Positions 12,436 through 23,597 are shown, numbered from the stretch's first letter. The stretch is 64,000 nt of DNA from Tachypleus tridentatus (GCF_004210375.1 NC_134825.1:186001-250000); one strand, 5' to 3'. The notes: generated by a model not told the origin, from the sequence alone. Numbers and translations are program-made.

Positions 12436-12719
12436 ATTTGGTTTGGTTTGGTTTTTTGAATTTCCCGCAAAGCTACTCGAGGGCTATCTGTGCTAGCCAT
12501 CCCTAATTTAGTAGTGTAAGACAAAAGGGAAGACAGCTAGTCATCACCACCCACCGCCAACTTTTGGGCTACTCTTTTACCAACGAATAGTGGGATTGAC
12601 CGTGATATTATAACGCCCACACGGCTGAAAGGGCGCGCATGTTTGGCACGACGGGGATGCGAACCCGCGACCCTCAGATTACGAGTCGCACGCCTTAACA
12701 CGCTTGGCCATGCCGGGCC
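12436..12719 (-). mobile_element. tRNA-derived SINE, family 1, near full length
   Basis: Complete family-1 copy on the minus strand: the tail complement (gaatttcccgcaaagctact) is at the left and the tRNA-like head (tggccatgccgggc) at the right. It is flanked by the 10-bp target-site duplication tatctgaaga (12426-12435 and 12720-12729), indicating LINE-mediated insertion. Confidence 0.95.
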
Positions 12720-12730
12720 TATCTGAAGAG

Positions 12731-13578
12731 ATAAGGAAATAAAGAAAAATATAATTAAACTTCGCTAAGGTTAATTATCTCCAACGATATAATTTCATAA
12801 TGTCATCTTCGCATGTGGTCTATTTCTTCACTTCCTAACAAGTATGTTTCCGTCCTTCTATATTGACGATCTAACATCATCTGATTATGTATAATTTTAC
12901 TAATTTGACATTTGTCACCTTTTATTCTATGCCTACAAGTTAGTGGTATCTTTGTTTTATTACAATTTAAATGCAGTTATTTCAAACTTGAAATAATAAT
13001 TTTAGAGGGCGATAGTATACAACAATATGGAAACAAGAGGTATGCGTAATACAGTCTTGCATCAGACCTTTGGGCGTGGCTTATTTTGCCCAAGTTTTTA
13101 AGCTGGCAGTAGGTGTCAGAAACAATAATAAAGACAAAGGTAAAAAAGACAAAGAAAATTACAGAAACATGTAAGAAATAATACTTTAGGTAAAAATGAA
13201 AAATTCGGAAATAAATATTTTACTTTTTATTACCATATACCTGCTTGTAATGTAATGTAAGACTTCCTGTTTCAAGAATGGAATTAAATGACGCATTTAC
13301 TCACGACGTTCCAAAACACGTGCACGTAACGTGACATGTAATGCCACTGTTTAAATATATAGATGTAAAAACTGATTAGAAACCATTTTGAAATGTATGT
13401 AGATGTACAAAACAAATAAGTTATAAAAATGCCAAAGAGAACAGTAGAGTTTAATAGCAAACGTAGAACAATAATAAGTTTATAAGAGAAAGCCGTTGAT
13501 TAGGAAACTGTGTTAACAACAGCTTAATTATTGACTCGGTTGGTTTACCTGGTGTCAATAATTGGTTTAGGCTTACAT
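12731..13578. other. Unannotated stretch
   Basis: No gene, RNA or repeat recognised. Confidence 0.55.
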
Positions 13579-13664
13579 CAGCCGTTTGACTTACTTACCT
13601 TAGCTGTTTGACTTACTTACATTAGCTGTTTGACTTACTTACATTAGCTGTTTGACTTACTTAC
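13579..13664. repeat. 22-bp minisatellite, four copies
   Basis: Units start at 13579, 13601, 13623 and 13645 and read gctgtttgacttacttac plus four bases. The first copy has gccg for gctg. Confidence 0.95.
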
Positions 13665-14019
13665 TTGTAATTTTCTTTCTTTTCCCTATTGATGTTTTTT
13701 TAAGACTCTTTCCTCCACCTCCGTTGTTTATTTTACATAGATTCAGTTGAGGTACCAGAACTATAGAGGTTGGATTATAGTTTATAACACCAAATCTAAG
13801 ATTTACAATACAAAGTGTTATTAACATGTTAGTACTAAAACAAATATTGGAGGTTGGGTGAAAAGAATTGACGGTAACACATAGCATCGGATTTCTGAGT
13901 TTATGTCGCCAGGGGTAACTATATTCTGCCTACAAGTTATAGGACAAGAGTAGTATTGGAATATGAAACATTGGGGTTTTACCACTCGTATACTAACCCC
14001 ATTTTGAATATGTAGTGTG
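13665..14019. other. Unannotated stretch
   Basis: Holds a 76-residue minus-strand ORF without recognisable features. Nothing else seen. Confidence 0.5.
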
Positions 14020-14031
14020 CTTTCTACTTTT

Positions 14032-14246
14032 GGCCCGGCATGGCCAGGTGGGTTGAGGCGTTCGACTACCCGTCACACCATACATGCTCGCCTTTTCAGC
14101 CGTGGGAGTGTTATAATGTGACGCCAAATTCCATTGGCGGTGGGTGGCGATGACTAGCTGCCTTCCCTCTAGTCTTACATTGCTAAATTAGGGACGGCTA
14201 GCACAGATAGTCCTTGTGTAGCTTTACGCGAAATTCAAAATAAACC
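14032..14246 (+). mobile_element. tRNA-derived SINE, family 1, internally deleted
   Basis: Head ggcccggcatggccaggtgg, body and tail of family 1, with two internal deletions (part of the tRNA-like head, and the cactattcgttggtaaaag segment). Perfect 12-bp target-site duplication ctttctactttt at 14020-14031 and 14247-14258. Confidence 0.95.
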
Positions 14247-14258
14247 CTTTCTACTTTT

Positions 14259-15499
14259 CCATCTGTTGCTGATACAGCCCCAAACGTTTTCACTTCAAAA
14301 TGACACCACCTTTAGATGAATAATATATTTTACATTGATTTGTTACAGTTGTTGCATACATTTATAATAAATATGTATTCCTTAGACATCAGAAACTTTC
14401 TAAAAAATGTCTTTTATTGGAGTTTGAACATTATTTTATAATCTGTTAATGATAAATTTTATTGGTTAAACATTAAAATAATTACCGATCACATCAAATT
14501 AAAACGATTCGCTATCTAAACCTTCAACATCATATCCGTTCTTTTCAATTGGATATACCCTTTACAAATATAGTAGTCATAAAATCCTCTAGTTTGAAAT
14601 ACAGTGTTCATACCCATCCATATATCTTAGGTATCTGTGTGGTGTCACCACTATTCTTGCGCTTATGTACCCACGGTCTTCAAGTGTAAATGGGCATACA
14701 TCGGCCATATTTCTCTGAAAAAAACAAACAAATTTACAATACATGCGTAATTGAATATAACATAATAATGGATGGGTTGGGACTTACGGGCCACCCTGTA
14801 TAACAATATATTCTAACAGTACTCGTCTAGAGAGATTATATCAAGTTTATACTGTACGTCTCTTCTCAGATGTGGTCTGTACACAGTGGAAAGAGGAAAG
14901 ACATTTCTTCACTCTTATGTCATTAGTTGTTAGATACTGTTACACTGAATTATATGTATGTAAACCAAAAGTAGCCGTCCTCAGTGATGGAAAAGCTTTA
15001 AGTTAATCTACTTCATGTACTTTTAAAAATGTTGTGTTTCACTCAAAGCTCTGAGCCACTTACACCTTCCATCATGTAAAGTAATTATTGAGCTAATCAA
15101 CAATGACGTACCGTTACGTCATATTTTGTGTGTGAAATCAATTTTGGCATCAATGTTACTCGTGCCTATTCTCGCGTCATTTCAAAAGTGAGTGTTGAGC
15201 TTTGCCTGTGTGCGCAGTTTTCAAACGCAGCACAGTAAGCAGCCGCCATAAACGAGACAGACGAACAGACTCTCGGACAAACGCCACGCTCCGTAATGAA
15301 ACCTATATAAAACTAGTGTGTTTCGCGCCATGCTTAATTTCTCGAAATAGGAGAAGTTATAAAATCGAAAATGCATTTATCCAGATTACGGTCTGTTCAT
15401 TACGATGTTAATGAAAGGATGCAAGGGAGAGTGTGAAACCTTATAAGTGTTGTAAGTGTTTGTATAATAAGCCGTAGTCTGGGATCATCTAGCCTAGAG
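14259..15499. other. Unannotated stretch, part CpG-richer
   Basis: No gene recognised. The part 15170-15420 is less AT-rich than its surroundings, contains several CpGs and a TATATAAAA at about 15305, and includes a 69-residue ORF without a family match. It could be a promoter or first-exon region, but nothing in the sequence proves it. Confidence 0.4.
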
Positions 15500-15612
15500 T
15501 TTGTTTGGAATCAAGCACAGAATGGGCTATTTGTGCTTTGCACACCACAGGTATTGAAGCCCTGTTTCTAGCGGTGTGAACCACAGACATACCACTGTGC
15601 TACTGGGGAGAA
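15500..15612 (-). mobile_element. tRNA-derived SINE, family 3
   Basis: On the minus strand: tRNA-like head (cccagtagcacagtggtatg), box B-like region near cttcaatacctgtggtg, then the cagatagcc-type body and an A/C-rich tail (its complement is gtttgtttggaat at the left). No clear target-site duplication. Confidence 0.75.
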
Positions 15613-15904
15613 ACTAGTCTAGAGCCGTGAAACCAACAATATAAATTCATTAAGATTAAATCGTTTCTAAATTAAACTTTCTTCTGTTATATCCTAATGT
15701 TCTTAATATAAAACAAACCTCTTTAATCAACGGAGACTCTAAATTAATAAGTGAACAAATATTTTCCAGTTTTGTTGTCCATACATTTCATTTTTTAATT
15801 TCAGTGCAAAGACTAGCAACATTAAGTTCCTAGGTGGACTACCCGTCCCCTGGACGGAACTTATGCAAACTCCTGATTAATGAAAGGTTATTTTAGGCCA
15901 TGAA

Positions 15905-16045
15905 AATTGGCCCTTCCTCGCCAAGGTAGAACAGCAGTAAGTCTTTGGATTTGTAATGCTAAAATCAGAGCTTTGTTCCTCTCGGTTGACACCGCAAATA
16001 ACCCGATGTGGCTTTCTTATATTAAAACATTTCCTCATAAGTGAT
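15905..16045 (+). mobile_element. tRNA-derived SINE, family 2
   Basis: Contains cagcagtaagtctttggatt, taatgctaaaatcag, a decayed box B (gctttgttcctctcgg) and the family end acccgatgtggctttct. It matches the minus-strand copy at 16740-16850 in element order. Diverged. Confidence 0.65.
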
Positions 16046-16112
16046 TGTAAAAAACGTTTTTCAAAATGCAAAACTGAAAATTTGTTTCTAGGCCCATATT
16101 ATTATGTTTGTA

Positions 16113-16412
16113 TAGATAAGTAGCTACATGGACATATAACAGACATTACAGTCATATTTATATAGATAAGTAGCTACATGGACATACAACAGACACTACA
16201 ATCATACTTACATAGATAAGTAGCTACATGGACATACAACAGACACTACAATCATATTTATATAGATAAGTAGCTACATGGACATACAACAGACACTACA
16301 ATCATATTTATATAGATAAGTAGCTACATGGACATACAACAGACATTACAATCATATTTACATAGATAAGTAGTTGCATGGACATGCAACAGACAGTACT
16401 ATCATATTTATA
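16113..16412. repeat. 50-bp minisatellite, six copies
   Basis: Units start at 16113, 16163, 16213, 16263, 16313 and 16363, each with tagataagtagctacatgga and acaacagacactacaatcat. Unrelated in sequence to the 50-bp satellite at 38653 despite the equal period. Confidence 0.96.
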
Positions 16413-16739
16413 TACTAGCTTGACCTAAAAAAACTCCATGCCAATTAGAGGATCCATCAACAGGGGGCTAAGTAATGGTAAAAAAAAAAAAGCACTAAAA
16501 TATTCATAATAACCCCAAAATTGAAACTTTTGTATTACCCCCACATGCATGTCTAATTCTGATTATCTCGCAAAGGAATTTACAAACGTTTGACTAAATC
16601 GATTGCACTTTTCTGTCTCTTTGGTGGTCAAGACTGATTTCCAAAAATATTATTTATTTCAGTTAACTATGAAATGTAAAGTTAGGGTATACTATGGGTT
16701 GAAGGTGGCACCACTTGCCCTCTCATTTTCGACAGGGTG
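16413..16739. other. Unannotated stretch
   Basis: No gene or repeat recognised. Confidence 0.5.
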
Positions 16740-16850
16740 TGTGTGAGTGTGTATTCTTATAGCAAAACCACATCGAGCTCTCTGCTGAGTCCACCAAGAG
16801 GAATCGAACCCCCTGTTTTAAGCGTTGTAAATCTGTACTAGTGGGGGACA
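16740..16850 (-). mobile_element. tRNA-derived SINE, family 2
   Basis: Minus-strand copy with box B GGTTCGATTCC (complement at about 16800), gtggactcagcagag, atgtggttttgctataag and a short CA-rich tail (gtgtgtgagtgtgtat on the plus strand at about 16739). Confidence 0.8.
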
Positions 16851-16889
16851 TTTATGACAGCCCATTTTTTAGTCTATATAATATTGTAC

Positions 16890-17080
16890 AGCCTAACATG
16901 GCCAGGTGGTTAAGGCGCCTGACTCGTAATTCGAGAGTTGTAGGTTCGAATCCACGTCGTCCCAAACATGCTTGCCCTTTCAGCCGTGGGGACATTATGA
17001 TATAACGGTCAATCCCACTATTCGTTGATAAAAGAATAGTGCTCGTGGTGTTTTGTGCGAAATTCACAAACAAACAAATA
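16890..17080 (+). mobile_element. tRNA-derived SINE, family 1, internally deleted
   Basis: Head catggccaggtggttaaggc, ctcgtaa, box B ggttcgaatcc, and ccctttcagccgtgggg are well preserved. The body between gataaaagaa and ctcgtggtgttttg is deleted. Perfect 12-bp target-site duplication ataatattgtac at 16878-16889 and 17081-17092. Confidence 0.95.
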
Positions 17081-17188
17081 ATAATATTGTACCCTTTACC
17101 CCGTGCATACAGACAGTGGCGACATGTTGTGAATACGAATAGTCAAAGCAAAACTTTTTTTTTCAGTTAGTGTGTTTTAGGGTTACAA

Positions 17189-17455
17189 GGCCCGACATGG
17201 TCAAGCGTGTTAAGGCGTGCGACTCGTAATCCGAGGGTCGCAGGTTCGAATCCCGGTCGCACCAAACATGCTCGCCCTTTCAGCCGTGGGGGCGTTATAA
17301 TCTTACGGTCAATCCCACTGTTCGTTGGTAAAAGAGTTGGTGGTGGATGGTGATGACTAGCCGCCTCTCCTCTAGTCTTACACTGCTAAATTAGGGACGG
17401 ATAGCGCAGATAGCTCTCGAGTAGCTTTGTGCGAAATTCAAAACAAACAAACGAA
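17189..17455 (+). mobile_element. tRNA-derived SINE, family 1, near complete reference copy
   Basis: Best plus-strand copy: head ggcccgacatggtcaagcg, ctcgtaatccgagggtcgca, box B ggttcgaatcccgg, body, and the gtagctttgtgcgaaattc tail ending in aaacaaacaaac. The ctcgtaa resembles the anticodon loop of tRNA-Thr(CGU), but the stems do not close well, so this is not a functional tRNA gene. Only a short piece (about 12 bases) of the body is missing after aaaagag. Confidence 0.95.
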
Positions 17456-17750
17456 CAGCGTACAGCCTTCTCGACCCCTACCGGGAGCATTTAAACGACG
17501 AGTTACATGATTTAAGTGCACTAACTAGATGCATTATTTTATGTTGTTATTATTTGTGTTTTATAGGGGCTATTTGACTCCCATCTTGGGAGAGGGGGTC
17601 GTTTTATCCAACCTTGTAGTGAAACAGTTCCTCATCACAAAAAGAGTTTTTTTTTCAATATTAAAAAAGAATTGTTTTATTACAAAACGGGTTTAATTTA
17701 AAAAACTGTATATTTAATAACATTCATCTTCATTCGTGAAAACCGTGTTC

Positions 17751-18259
17751 TAAGTTAAGATGGCCGTCTTATTCCATCTTCCCTTATTACCGTTCTTACA
17801 GTAAGATAAGTCCCTGTACTAAATCCACTGTTAATCTAAGTTAAGATGGCCGTCTTATTCCATCTTCCCTTATTACTGTTCTTACAGTAAGATAAGTCCC
17901 TGTACTAAATCCACTGTTAATCTAAGTTAAGATGGCCGTCTTATTCCATCTTCCCTTATTACCGTTCTTACAGTAAGATAAGTCTCTGTACTAAATCCAC
18001 TGTTAATCTAAGTTAAGATGGCCGTCTTATTCCATCTTCCCTTATTACTGTTCTTACAGTAAGATAAGTCCCTGTACTAAATCAACTGTTAATCTAAGTT
18101 AAGATGGCCGTCTTATTCCACCTTCCCTTATTACTGTTCTTACAGTAAGATAAATCCCTGTACTAAATCCACTGTTAATCTAAGTTAAGATGGCCGTTTT
18201 ATTCCATCTTCCCTTATTACTGTTCTTACAGTAAGATAAGTCCCTGTACTAAATCCACT
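17751..18259. repeat. 86-bp minisatellite, six copies
   Basis: Unit starts at 17751, 17837, 17923, 18009, 18095 and 18181. Each has an inverted repeat aagatgg...ccatctt able to form a 7-bp hairpin, and a ttcttacagtaagataag motif that resembles a splice acceptor. Copies are nearly identical, so the expansion is recent. Confidence 0.97.
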
Positions 18260-18604
18260 AAAATTTTCTTTAAAGGTAAAAGATTCAAACAAGCTTCAGA
18301 AAACAATTCTATTCTAGTATAACGTACTATTTCACATAATTAGTGATAAATTTTAATTTTTCTCACGTGATACAATGTTTAGTTTTGATTTGTTCTTCCA
18401 ATTTTTAACTGATTGTTTATTTGGTAAATTATTGACCACGTTCAATGACGGATTTCGCTGAGATTAAAAGTTTCAGTTTGTCTATCATGTTATTGTACAT
18501 TAAAGCAATTACGAAAAAATATGGGTTTTATTTATTTATTTTATTTTTTGTAGAGAGTAATTGTTCTGGATATCGTGAGAATTGTTATTTTAATTATGTT
18601 TGTT
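18260..18604. other. Unannotated AT-rich stretch
   Basis: No gene or repeat recognised; low-complexity T-rich tracts. Confidence 0.5.
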
Positions 18605-19084
18605 TTAATTTCACACAAAGCTGCATGAGGGCTATCTGTCCAACAGCCTTGTTTCAGACAAAGCTGCATGAGGGCAATCTGTCCAACAGTCTTGTTTCAC
18701 ACAAAGTTGCATGAGGGCTCTCTGTCCAACAGTCTTGTTTCACACAAAGCTGCATGAGGGCTATCTGTCCAACAGTCTTGTTTCGCACAAAGCTACATGA
18801 GGGCTATCTGTCCAACAGTCTTATTTCGCACAAAGCTGCATGAGGGCTATCTATCCAACAGTCTTGTTTTACACAAAGCTGCATGAGGGCTATCTGTCCA
18901 ACAGTCTTGTTTCACACAGAGCTGTATGAGGGCTATCTGTCCAACAGTCTTGTTTCACACAGCTGCATGAGGGCTATCTGTCCAACAGTCTTGTTTCACA
19001 CAAAGCTGCATGAGGGCTCTTTGTCCAACAGTCTTGTTTCACGCAAAGCTGTATGAGGGCTATCTGTCCAACAGTCTTGTTTCT
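18605..19084. repeat. 43-bp minisatellite derived from a SINE tail
   Basis: About 11 copies of a 43-bp unit with cacacaaagctgcatgaggg, ctatctgtcc and aacagtcttgttt. The first 30 bases match the complement of the family-1 SINE tail (compare cgcacaaagctactcaaggg then ctatctgt at about 34733). The remainder is not SINE. Confidence 0.93.
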
Positions 19085-19399
19085 GGCTTGAAATCCATAA
19101 TTTTCTTGAGAAAATCGCCGTTAATAAAATGAAACCAAAGTTATTTTAATGTGATTTGTTTTCAACAGTCTTACTGCTATAATCTGTCACTTTGGATATT
19201 TGTTTTTCTTCGTTCGCTGACAACTATTTATTTAACTTCCATTATATTGATAATTTAATATTAATTAATAATCTATAAGTTAACCCTTTTGAAATTTATC
19301 CTGAAATTGAATTAGAGCGTTATAAATATTTAATTTACAAAATACACTTTTCAGAGTTAGATACTGGCTTCTTTTGTTTTTTTTACACAGACTGTTTGA
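19085..19399. other. Unannotated AT-rich stretch
   Basis: No gene or repeat recognised. Confidence 0.5.
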
Positions 19400-20650
19400 C
19401 AACGCATACGGATACGATAGTCTGTGGGGTAAATATGGAAAAGGAATCACATAATGTTATTCATGGTCACAGGTGGAGAATATAATTGACAGAACAGGAG
19501 ATATAGATGCTGCTGCTTTTGTTGTGTACGTAGGAGCTAATAGTGTAGGGAAAGATATGTCAGAGGAGGCAAATGATAAGCCCAGGGGTTGATGAAAGGA
19601 TTTATAGAAAAGCGTCACAACTTTACTGTGTCAGGGGTACTGCCCAAGATTAATACAATTATAAATAGGTCATTGCGGAAGAATGCTTGGCTAAGGATGA
19701 GTTGGTTTACTGGTTGGACTTTTGAAATCAGTTTACTGGGAGAAACGAGGTATTTGGATTGGATGGTTTGCGTTTAAATATGGTAGGAGCTATTAATAGC
19801 AGTCTGCAAGAACTAATTGCTTAGTTGTAAAGGAGTTTTAAACAAGGGCTATACAGTGGTAAGGGGCAGGATAAACTAAATAAGAAAACCCATCATGCAG
19901 AGAAAGTTTGGTATAGGAAGCGAGTACGAAAGTAGTTCTTAGGTTAGGCTTAACTGTTACTGTTGTCATACTAGAAATATAAGAAGTAAAATAGGTAATT
20001 TTAGTGCATTGGTAGGAGTGGGGAATTCTGATATAATGGGAATAACTGAAACCTGGTTAAATGTTGATGACAGAAATACGTGGTTATAAACTATTTAATA
20101 TAGAGTATCAAAGAGGAATAAGTTTATATGTAAATGTGAGTTACATATCATAGTTATTAACAAGGACATTTAATCCATCCGAGCTTCTGATCGTGAGTAT
20201 TGTTACAGACAACCAGATGGTACTGATGAAATTATTAGTGAAAGACTTTACAGTGAAATTAATTTGTTAGCTATTAATCAGATCATTATTATGGGCAATT
20301 CTAATTTCAAACATATAGATTAGGAAATGCTAGAGGCAAACCGTGAGGGAAAAATAATTTTAGAAACTATTGAACATGGCTTTCTTCACCAATGCGTCAA
20401 ACAACCTACAAGAAAAACCACTATTTTAGATTTATTGTTAACTTTTTAGGTGTAAATTGTTGAGTGGATGGAAACTGGGGAACATCTGGGTGTCACTGAG
20501 CGCTGCTCTATCAGGTTCGATGCTTTGCTCCATATGAAGATAAAGAATAATGATATTTTGGTTACAGATTTTAATAAAAAAGCAAATTTTGAAGGGATCT
20601 AAAGAAATTATTTGTTGTGAACTGGACACTTGCTTAACTGAAAACCCTTA
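19400..20650 (+). pseudogene. CR1-like LINE fragment: esterase-like ORF1 end and endonuclease
   Basis: Translation in shifting frames first gives an SGNH/esterase-like stretch: AFVVYVGANSVG, then KRHNFTVSGVLP, ending near a GLRLNMVGA-type motif. It then gives an apurinic-endonuclease domain: RNIRSKIGNF, IMGITETWLN, a YRQPDG motif, IIIMGNSNFKHID, and QPTRKTTILDLLL. A C-terminal endonuclease remnant follows (EHLGVTERCSIRFD). CR1-group LINEs combine such an ORF1 esterase with an APE endonuclease. No reverse transcriptase follows, and stops and frameshifts are frequent, so the copy is dead and 3'-truncated. Confidence 0.8.
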
Positions 20651-20684
20651 ACATGTTAACAGTGTAAGTTTGTTTTATCATTTA

Positions 20685-20820
20685 TAACGTTCTTTGTTGT
20701 GCAGCACAAAGCTACCCACTGGGCTACATACGTACTACCCATCGCTGGTATCAAAACTCGCTTTTTAACCTCTAAGTCCTCAGATGTACAGCTGAGCTCT
20801 TGGACGTATAAGACCACAGG
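20685..20820 (-). mobile_element. tRNA-derived SINE, family 3, diverged
   Basis: Minus-strand copy: the complements of the gtagctttgtgc tail and of the box B region (gctggtatcaaaactcg) are in the expected order. Heavily mutated. Confidence 0.6.
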
Positions 20821-21134
20821 AAGACATGATATATAGTATACCATCACAAGTAACTACAGTGTAGTATCATGAATTTGATAATGTTTTCTTGCTTGATTTA
20901 CTTTAATAATGTTATTAACATACATAATGAATATTCGTGTCGAATTGTTGGTTAACATAGTCGTAGTAAACGTGTTGTAAGTTTTTCCTTATTTTATTTC
21001 AAATTACTCCTTTGAATATATAAATAAATGAATTCCATTGTTTTGCACTGATACAAGTAAAGTCAAATTAAAATTATGGCGGTACATATTGAACATAAAT
21101 TTTTCTATAAGTAGTTTCTTTTCTTTTTTTTATC
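20821..21134. other. Unannotated AT-rich stretch
   Basis: No gene or repeat recognised. Confidence 0.5.
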
Positions 21135-21237
21135 TTTTTAAACAGAAATCTACACGATCATCTGTCTGTGCTTTGCCTACCACGGGTATTGAAACTCGAG
21201 TTTTAGGGCTGTATGCCTCCAGACTTACCGCTCAATC
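21135..21237 (-). mobile_element. tRNA-derived SINE, family 3
   Basis: Minus-strand copy; plus strand shows tctgtctgtgctttgcctac, cacgggtattgaaactcgag and a head remnant ccagacttaccgctca. The 114-residue ORF over it is incidental. Confidence 0.75.
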
Positions 21238-21464
21238 AATGGCGACTTCTATAAACATTAAAATTTCAGTTTATGTAATTTGTTTTAAGTATTATGTCAT
21301 ATATATTTTTAAGATTTGTTTGGAATACATCATTAGAAAGAAAAAAATGTATCACATGTTTTCCAGTTTACAAAACAACTGAATGAGAAACTGGCAAAAG
21401 CTAAATATTTATATTAATAATTCTCTTTCATCTTATGCTTCTGAGAAAGTGATCTAAATTACGG

Positions 21465-21620
21465 AGGTAGCGACATAGTTTAGAGTCCGTGCCATACCCC
21501 AAAATATTCTCCACTTCCTAAGCTGTGGGTGCGTTATAAGAATGACAGTCAATCCCTTACTACATTGTAGGGTGTTGCTGACTGGTTGTCTTCCCTCTGG
21601 TCAGTAGCTCAGAGACGGTA
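21465..21620 (+). mobile_element. tRNA-derived SINE, family 1, strongly diverged
   Basis: Keeps agctgtgggtgcgttataag, gacagtcaatccc, and gtcttccctctggtc in order, with gaps. Head and tail are barely recognisable. Confidence 0.55.
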
Positions 21621-22100
21621 ACAATCTGTTTGGTTTTTGATTGGACAACACTGAACACCTGATGACCTGAGCACTGGTGGTAACAGATTTATACCAGATA
21701 GATTCTGTCATATCATACTGCGTAGTTAGTGGGATTTCAGATTGGAATTTTCGTATGGGTCAGAAATGTATGTGGTTTGGTTATTTCATTTTGCCAATTT
21801 AGTTACCACATGTTTCATCTTGGTATTAATACTTTTATCTTTTACGTAATTTTCCCTGTCAAACAGTCGTCATATTAAAACGATTTAGAACACGTAAATC
21901 AGCAAATCACATGGATGACTGTCTGAGAAAAATCAAATGTCAAAAACAAAATGTGTTATAACTGATATTCTTAGCTAGTAAGTTGTTTGTACTTCCACAA
22001 AACGTACTCGTCTATTTATAAGGCTAAAATGAAAGGTTCTACATCTGCCGTGAACATAGCATAGATAGCCCATCGTGTGGTTTATCCGATGGTGTATATA
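21621..22100. other. Unannotated stretch before a Tc1 element
   Basis: No gene or repeat recognised. It ends in TATA at the transposon boundary. Confidence 0.5.
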
Positions 22101-23595
22101 CACTGCTGGCCAAATTCTTAAAGCCGATGAACATAAAGGAAAAATATGCATTTTCCATTGTTAGACTCAACCACTTATTTGAGTAGAGTTTCGAAAGATG
22201 AAAATAAGAAAAGAGAAAAAAAATATTTTTTAGTATTTAATAGGGAAAATGTGAACACTATGAAATTAGTCTAAATACTAGCTGGTCAAAATGTGAACAC
22301 TATGGAATTAGTCTAAATACCAGCTGGTCAAAAGTTTAAGACCATACTGAAACGAAGCGTTAATCGGTAAACACGTAACGAAATTTAGTCATTTGTGTTC
22401 AAGCATTAGCGTTGTCAACATCTCCCACTGACATCTCCTGTGTTACATTGGGTAAAACAATGGGGTTCAGTTCGGGCGAACACGCTGGATGGTCCAAAAG
22501 AATCACGTTATTCGCCATGAAAAAGTCCTTTGTCCTGCGAAAATTGTGGATTGCAACGTTGTCCTGCTGAAAGATCCAGTCATTTCCATACAAGCGAGGG
22601 CCTTAGTCAATAAGGATGCTCTTGCTCTCTCCGACATGCCAATGTAGCCATCTGCTGTTTGACGCCCCTGTATAAACTGAAGCTCTATTGTTCCATGGAA
22701 GGAGAAAGCACCCCAGATCATGATAGAACCTCCTCTACTGTGTCGTGTAGCAAACATCTCCGGTGGGATATCCTTATCTTGCCAGTAACGTTGGAAGCCA
22801 ACTGAACCATCCAGGTTAAATTTTCTTTCATCACAGAACAAAACTTTCGTCAACTTCTCTACGTCTCATGTTTGGTGCTTCTCAGCAAAGTTTAACCGAG
22901 CTGTTTCGTGGTGTGGAAGAAGGCGTGGCCTTTGAAGACGTTTACGGTTTTTAGCGCCTTTCTCTCGCAGATTCCGTCTTATTGTTCTTGAGCTGCATTC
23001 TGCATCCGTAAGGGCCTTAATCTGATTCGACGATCGGCTGGTGTCTTGCCGGACAACCCATCGAATCCTTCTGCTTCACGTCAGCGAAATTTTTTTGGGC
23101 CGATCACTTGAAATTCTCGTTTCGTATCCCTCAGGGTCTTTTAAGACATTTTCAACTGCAGTTTTACTACGCTTAATCTCACCAACGATGGCACGTTGAG
23201 AGATACCTTGCTTTTGCAGCTCTACAATTATGCCACGTTCAAACTCTGTCAACTTTTTAGCCTTTGCCATGTTTTTACCTAATGTAACACAGGAGATGTC
23301 AGTGGGAGATGTTGACAATGCTGATGCTTGAAACACAAATGACTAAATTTTGTTACGTGTTTACCGATTAACGCTTCGTTTCAGTATGGTCTTAAACTTT
23401 TGACCAGCTAGTATTTTGGCTAATTTCATAGTGTTCACATTTTCCCTATTAAATGCTAAAAAAGTTTTTATTTTTATTTTCCATTTTATTATTTTCATCT
23501 TTCGAAGCTCTACTTAAATAAGTGGTGGAGTCTAACAATGGAAAATGCATATTTTTTCTTTATGTTCATTGGCCTTAAAAATTTGGCCAGCAGTG
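22101..23595 (-). mobile_element. Tc1/mariner element with ~330-360-bp terminal inverted repeats
   Basis: Ends are cactgctggccaaattctta (22101 on) and its complement ending ggccagcagtg (23595). Both sides are flanked by TA, the Tc1/mariner target. The TIRs run inward to about 22458 and 23271, unusually long for the superfamily. The right TIR ends exactly at the transposase start codon and the left one exactly inside the transposase 3' end. The element is 1495 bp and its transposase is broken. Confidence 0.93.
22459..23270 (-). pseudogene. Tc1-like transposase, frameshifted and lacking the catalytic Glu
   Basis: Start ATG at 23270 gives MAKAKKLTEFERG, the usual Tc1 N-terminus, then a helix-turn-helix (QGISQRAIVGEIKRSKTAV). 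After a frameshift comes the catalytic region: [12 protein letters not shown] (first Asp), IMIWGAFS, and in another frame [13 protein letters not shown] (second Asp) and SPELNPI. In DD34E transposases Glu follows NPI. Here exactly 34 residues after the second Asp the sequence leaves the gene and enters the TIR, so Glu is replaced by Val. The product cannot be active. Confidence 0.9.
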
Positions 23596-23597
23596 TA

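Noticed and set aside
15202-15411. 69-residue plus-strand ORF as a first exon
   Set aside because: Local CpG content and a TATATAAAA are suggestive, but the peptide has no recognisable motif and no splice partner is evident.
16113-16412. Relationship between this 50-bp minisatellite and the 50-bp satellite at 38653
   Set aside because: Same period only; the unit sequences do not align.
17189-17262. Functional tRNA-Thr gene
   Set aside because: The tRNA-like head is the 5' end of a SINE, its acceptor and anticodon stems do not close properly, and many similar copies occur in the window.
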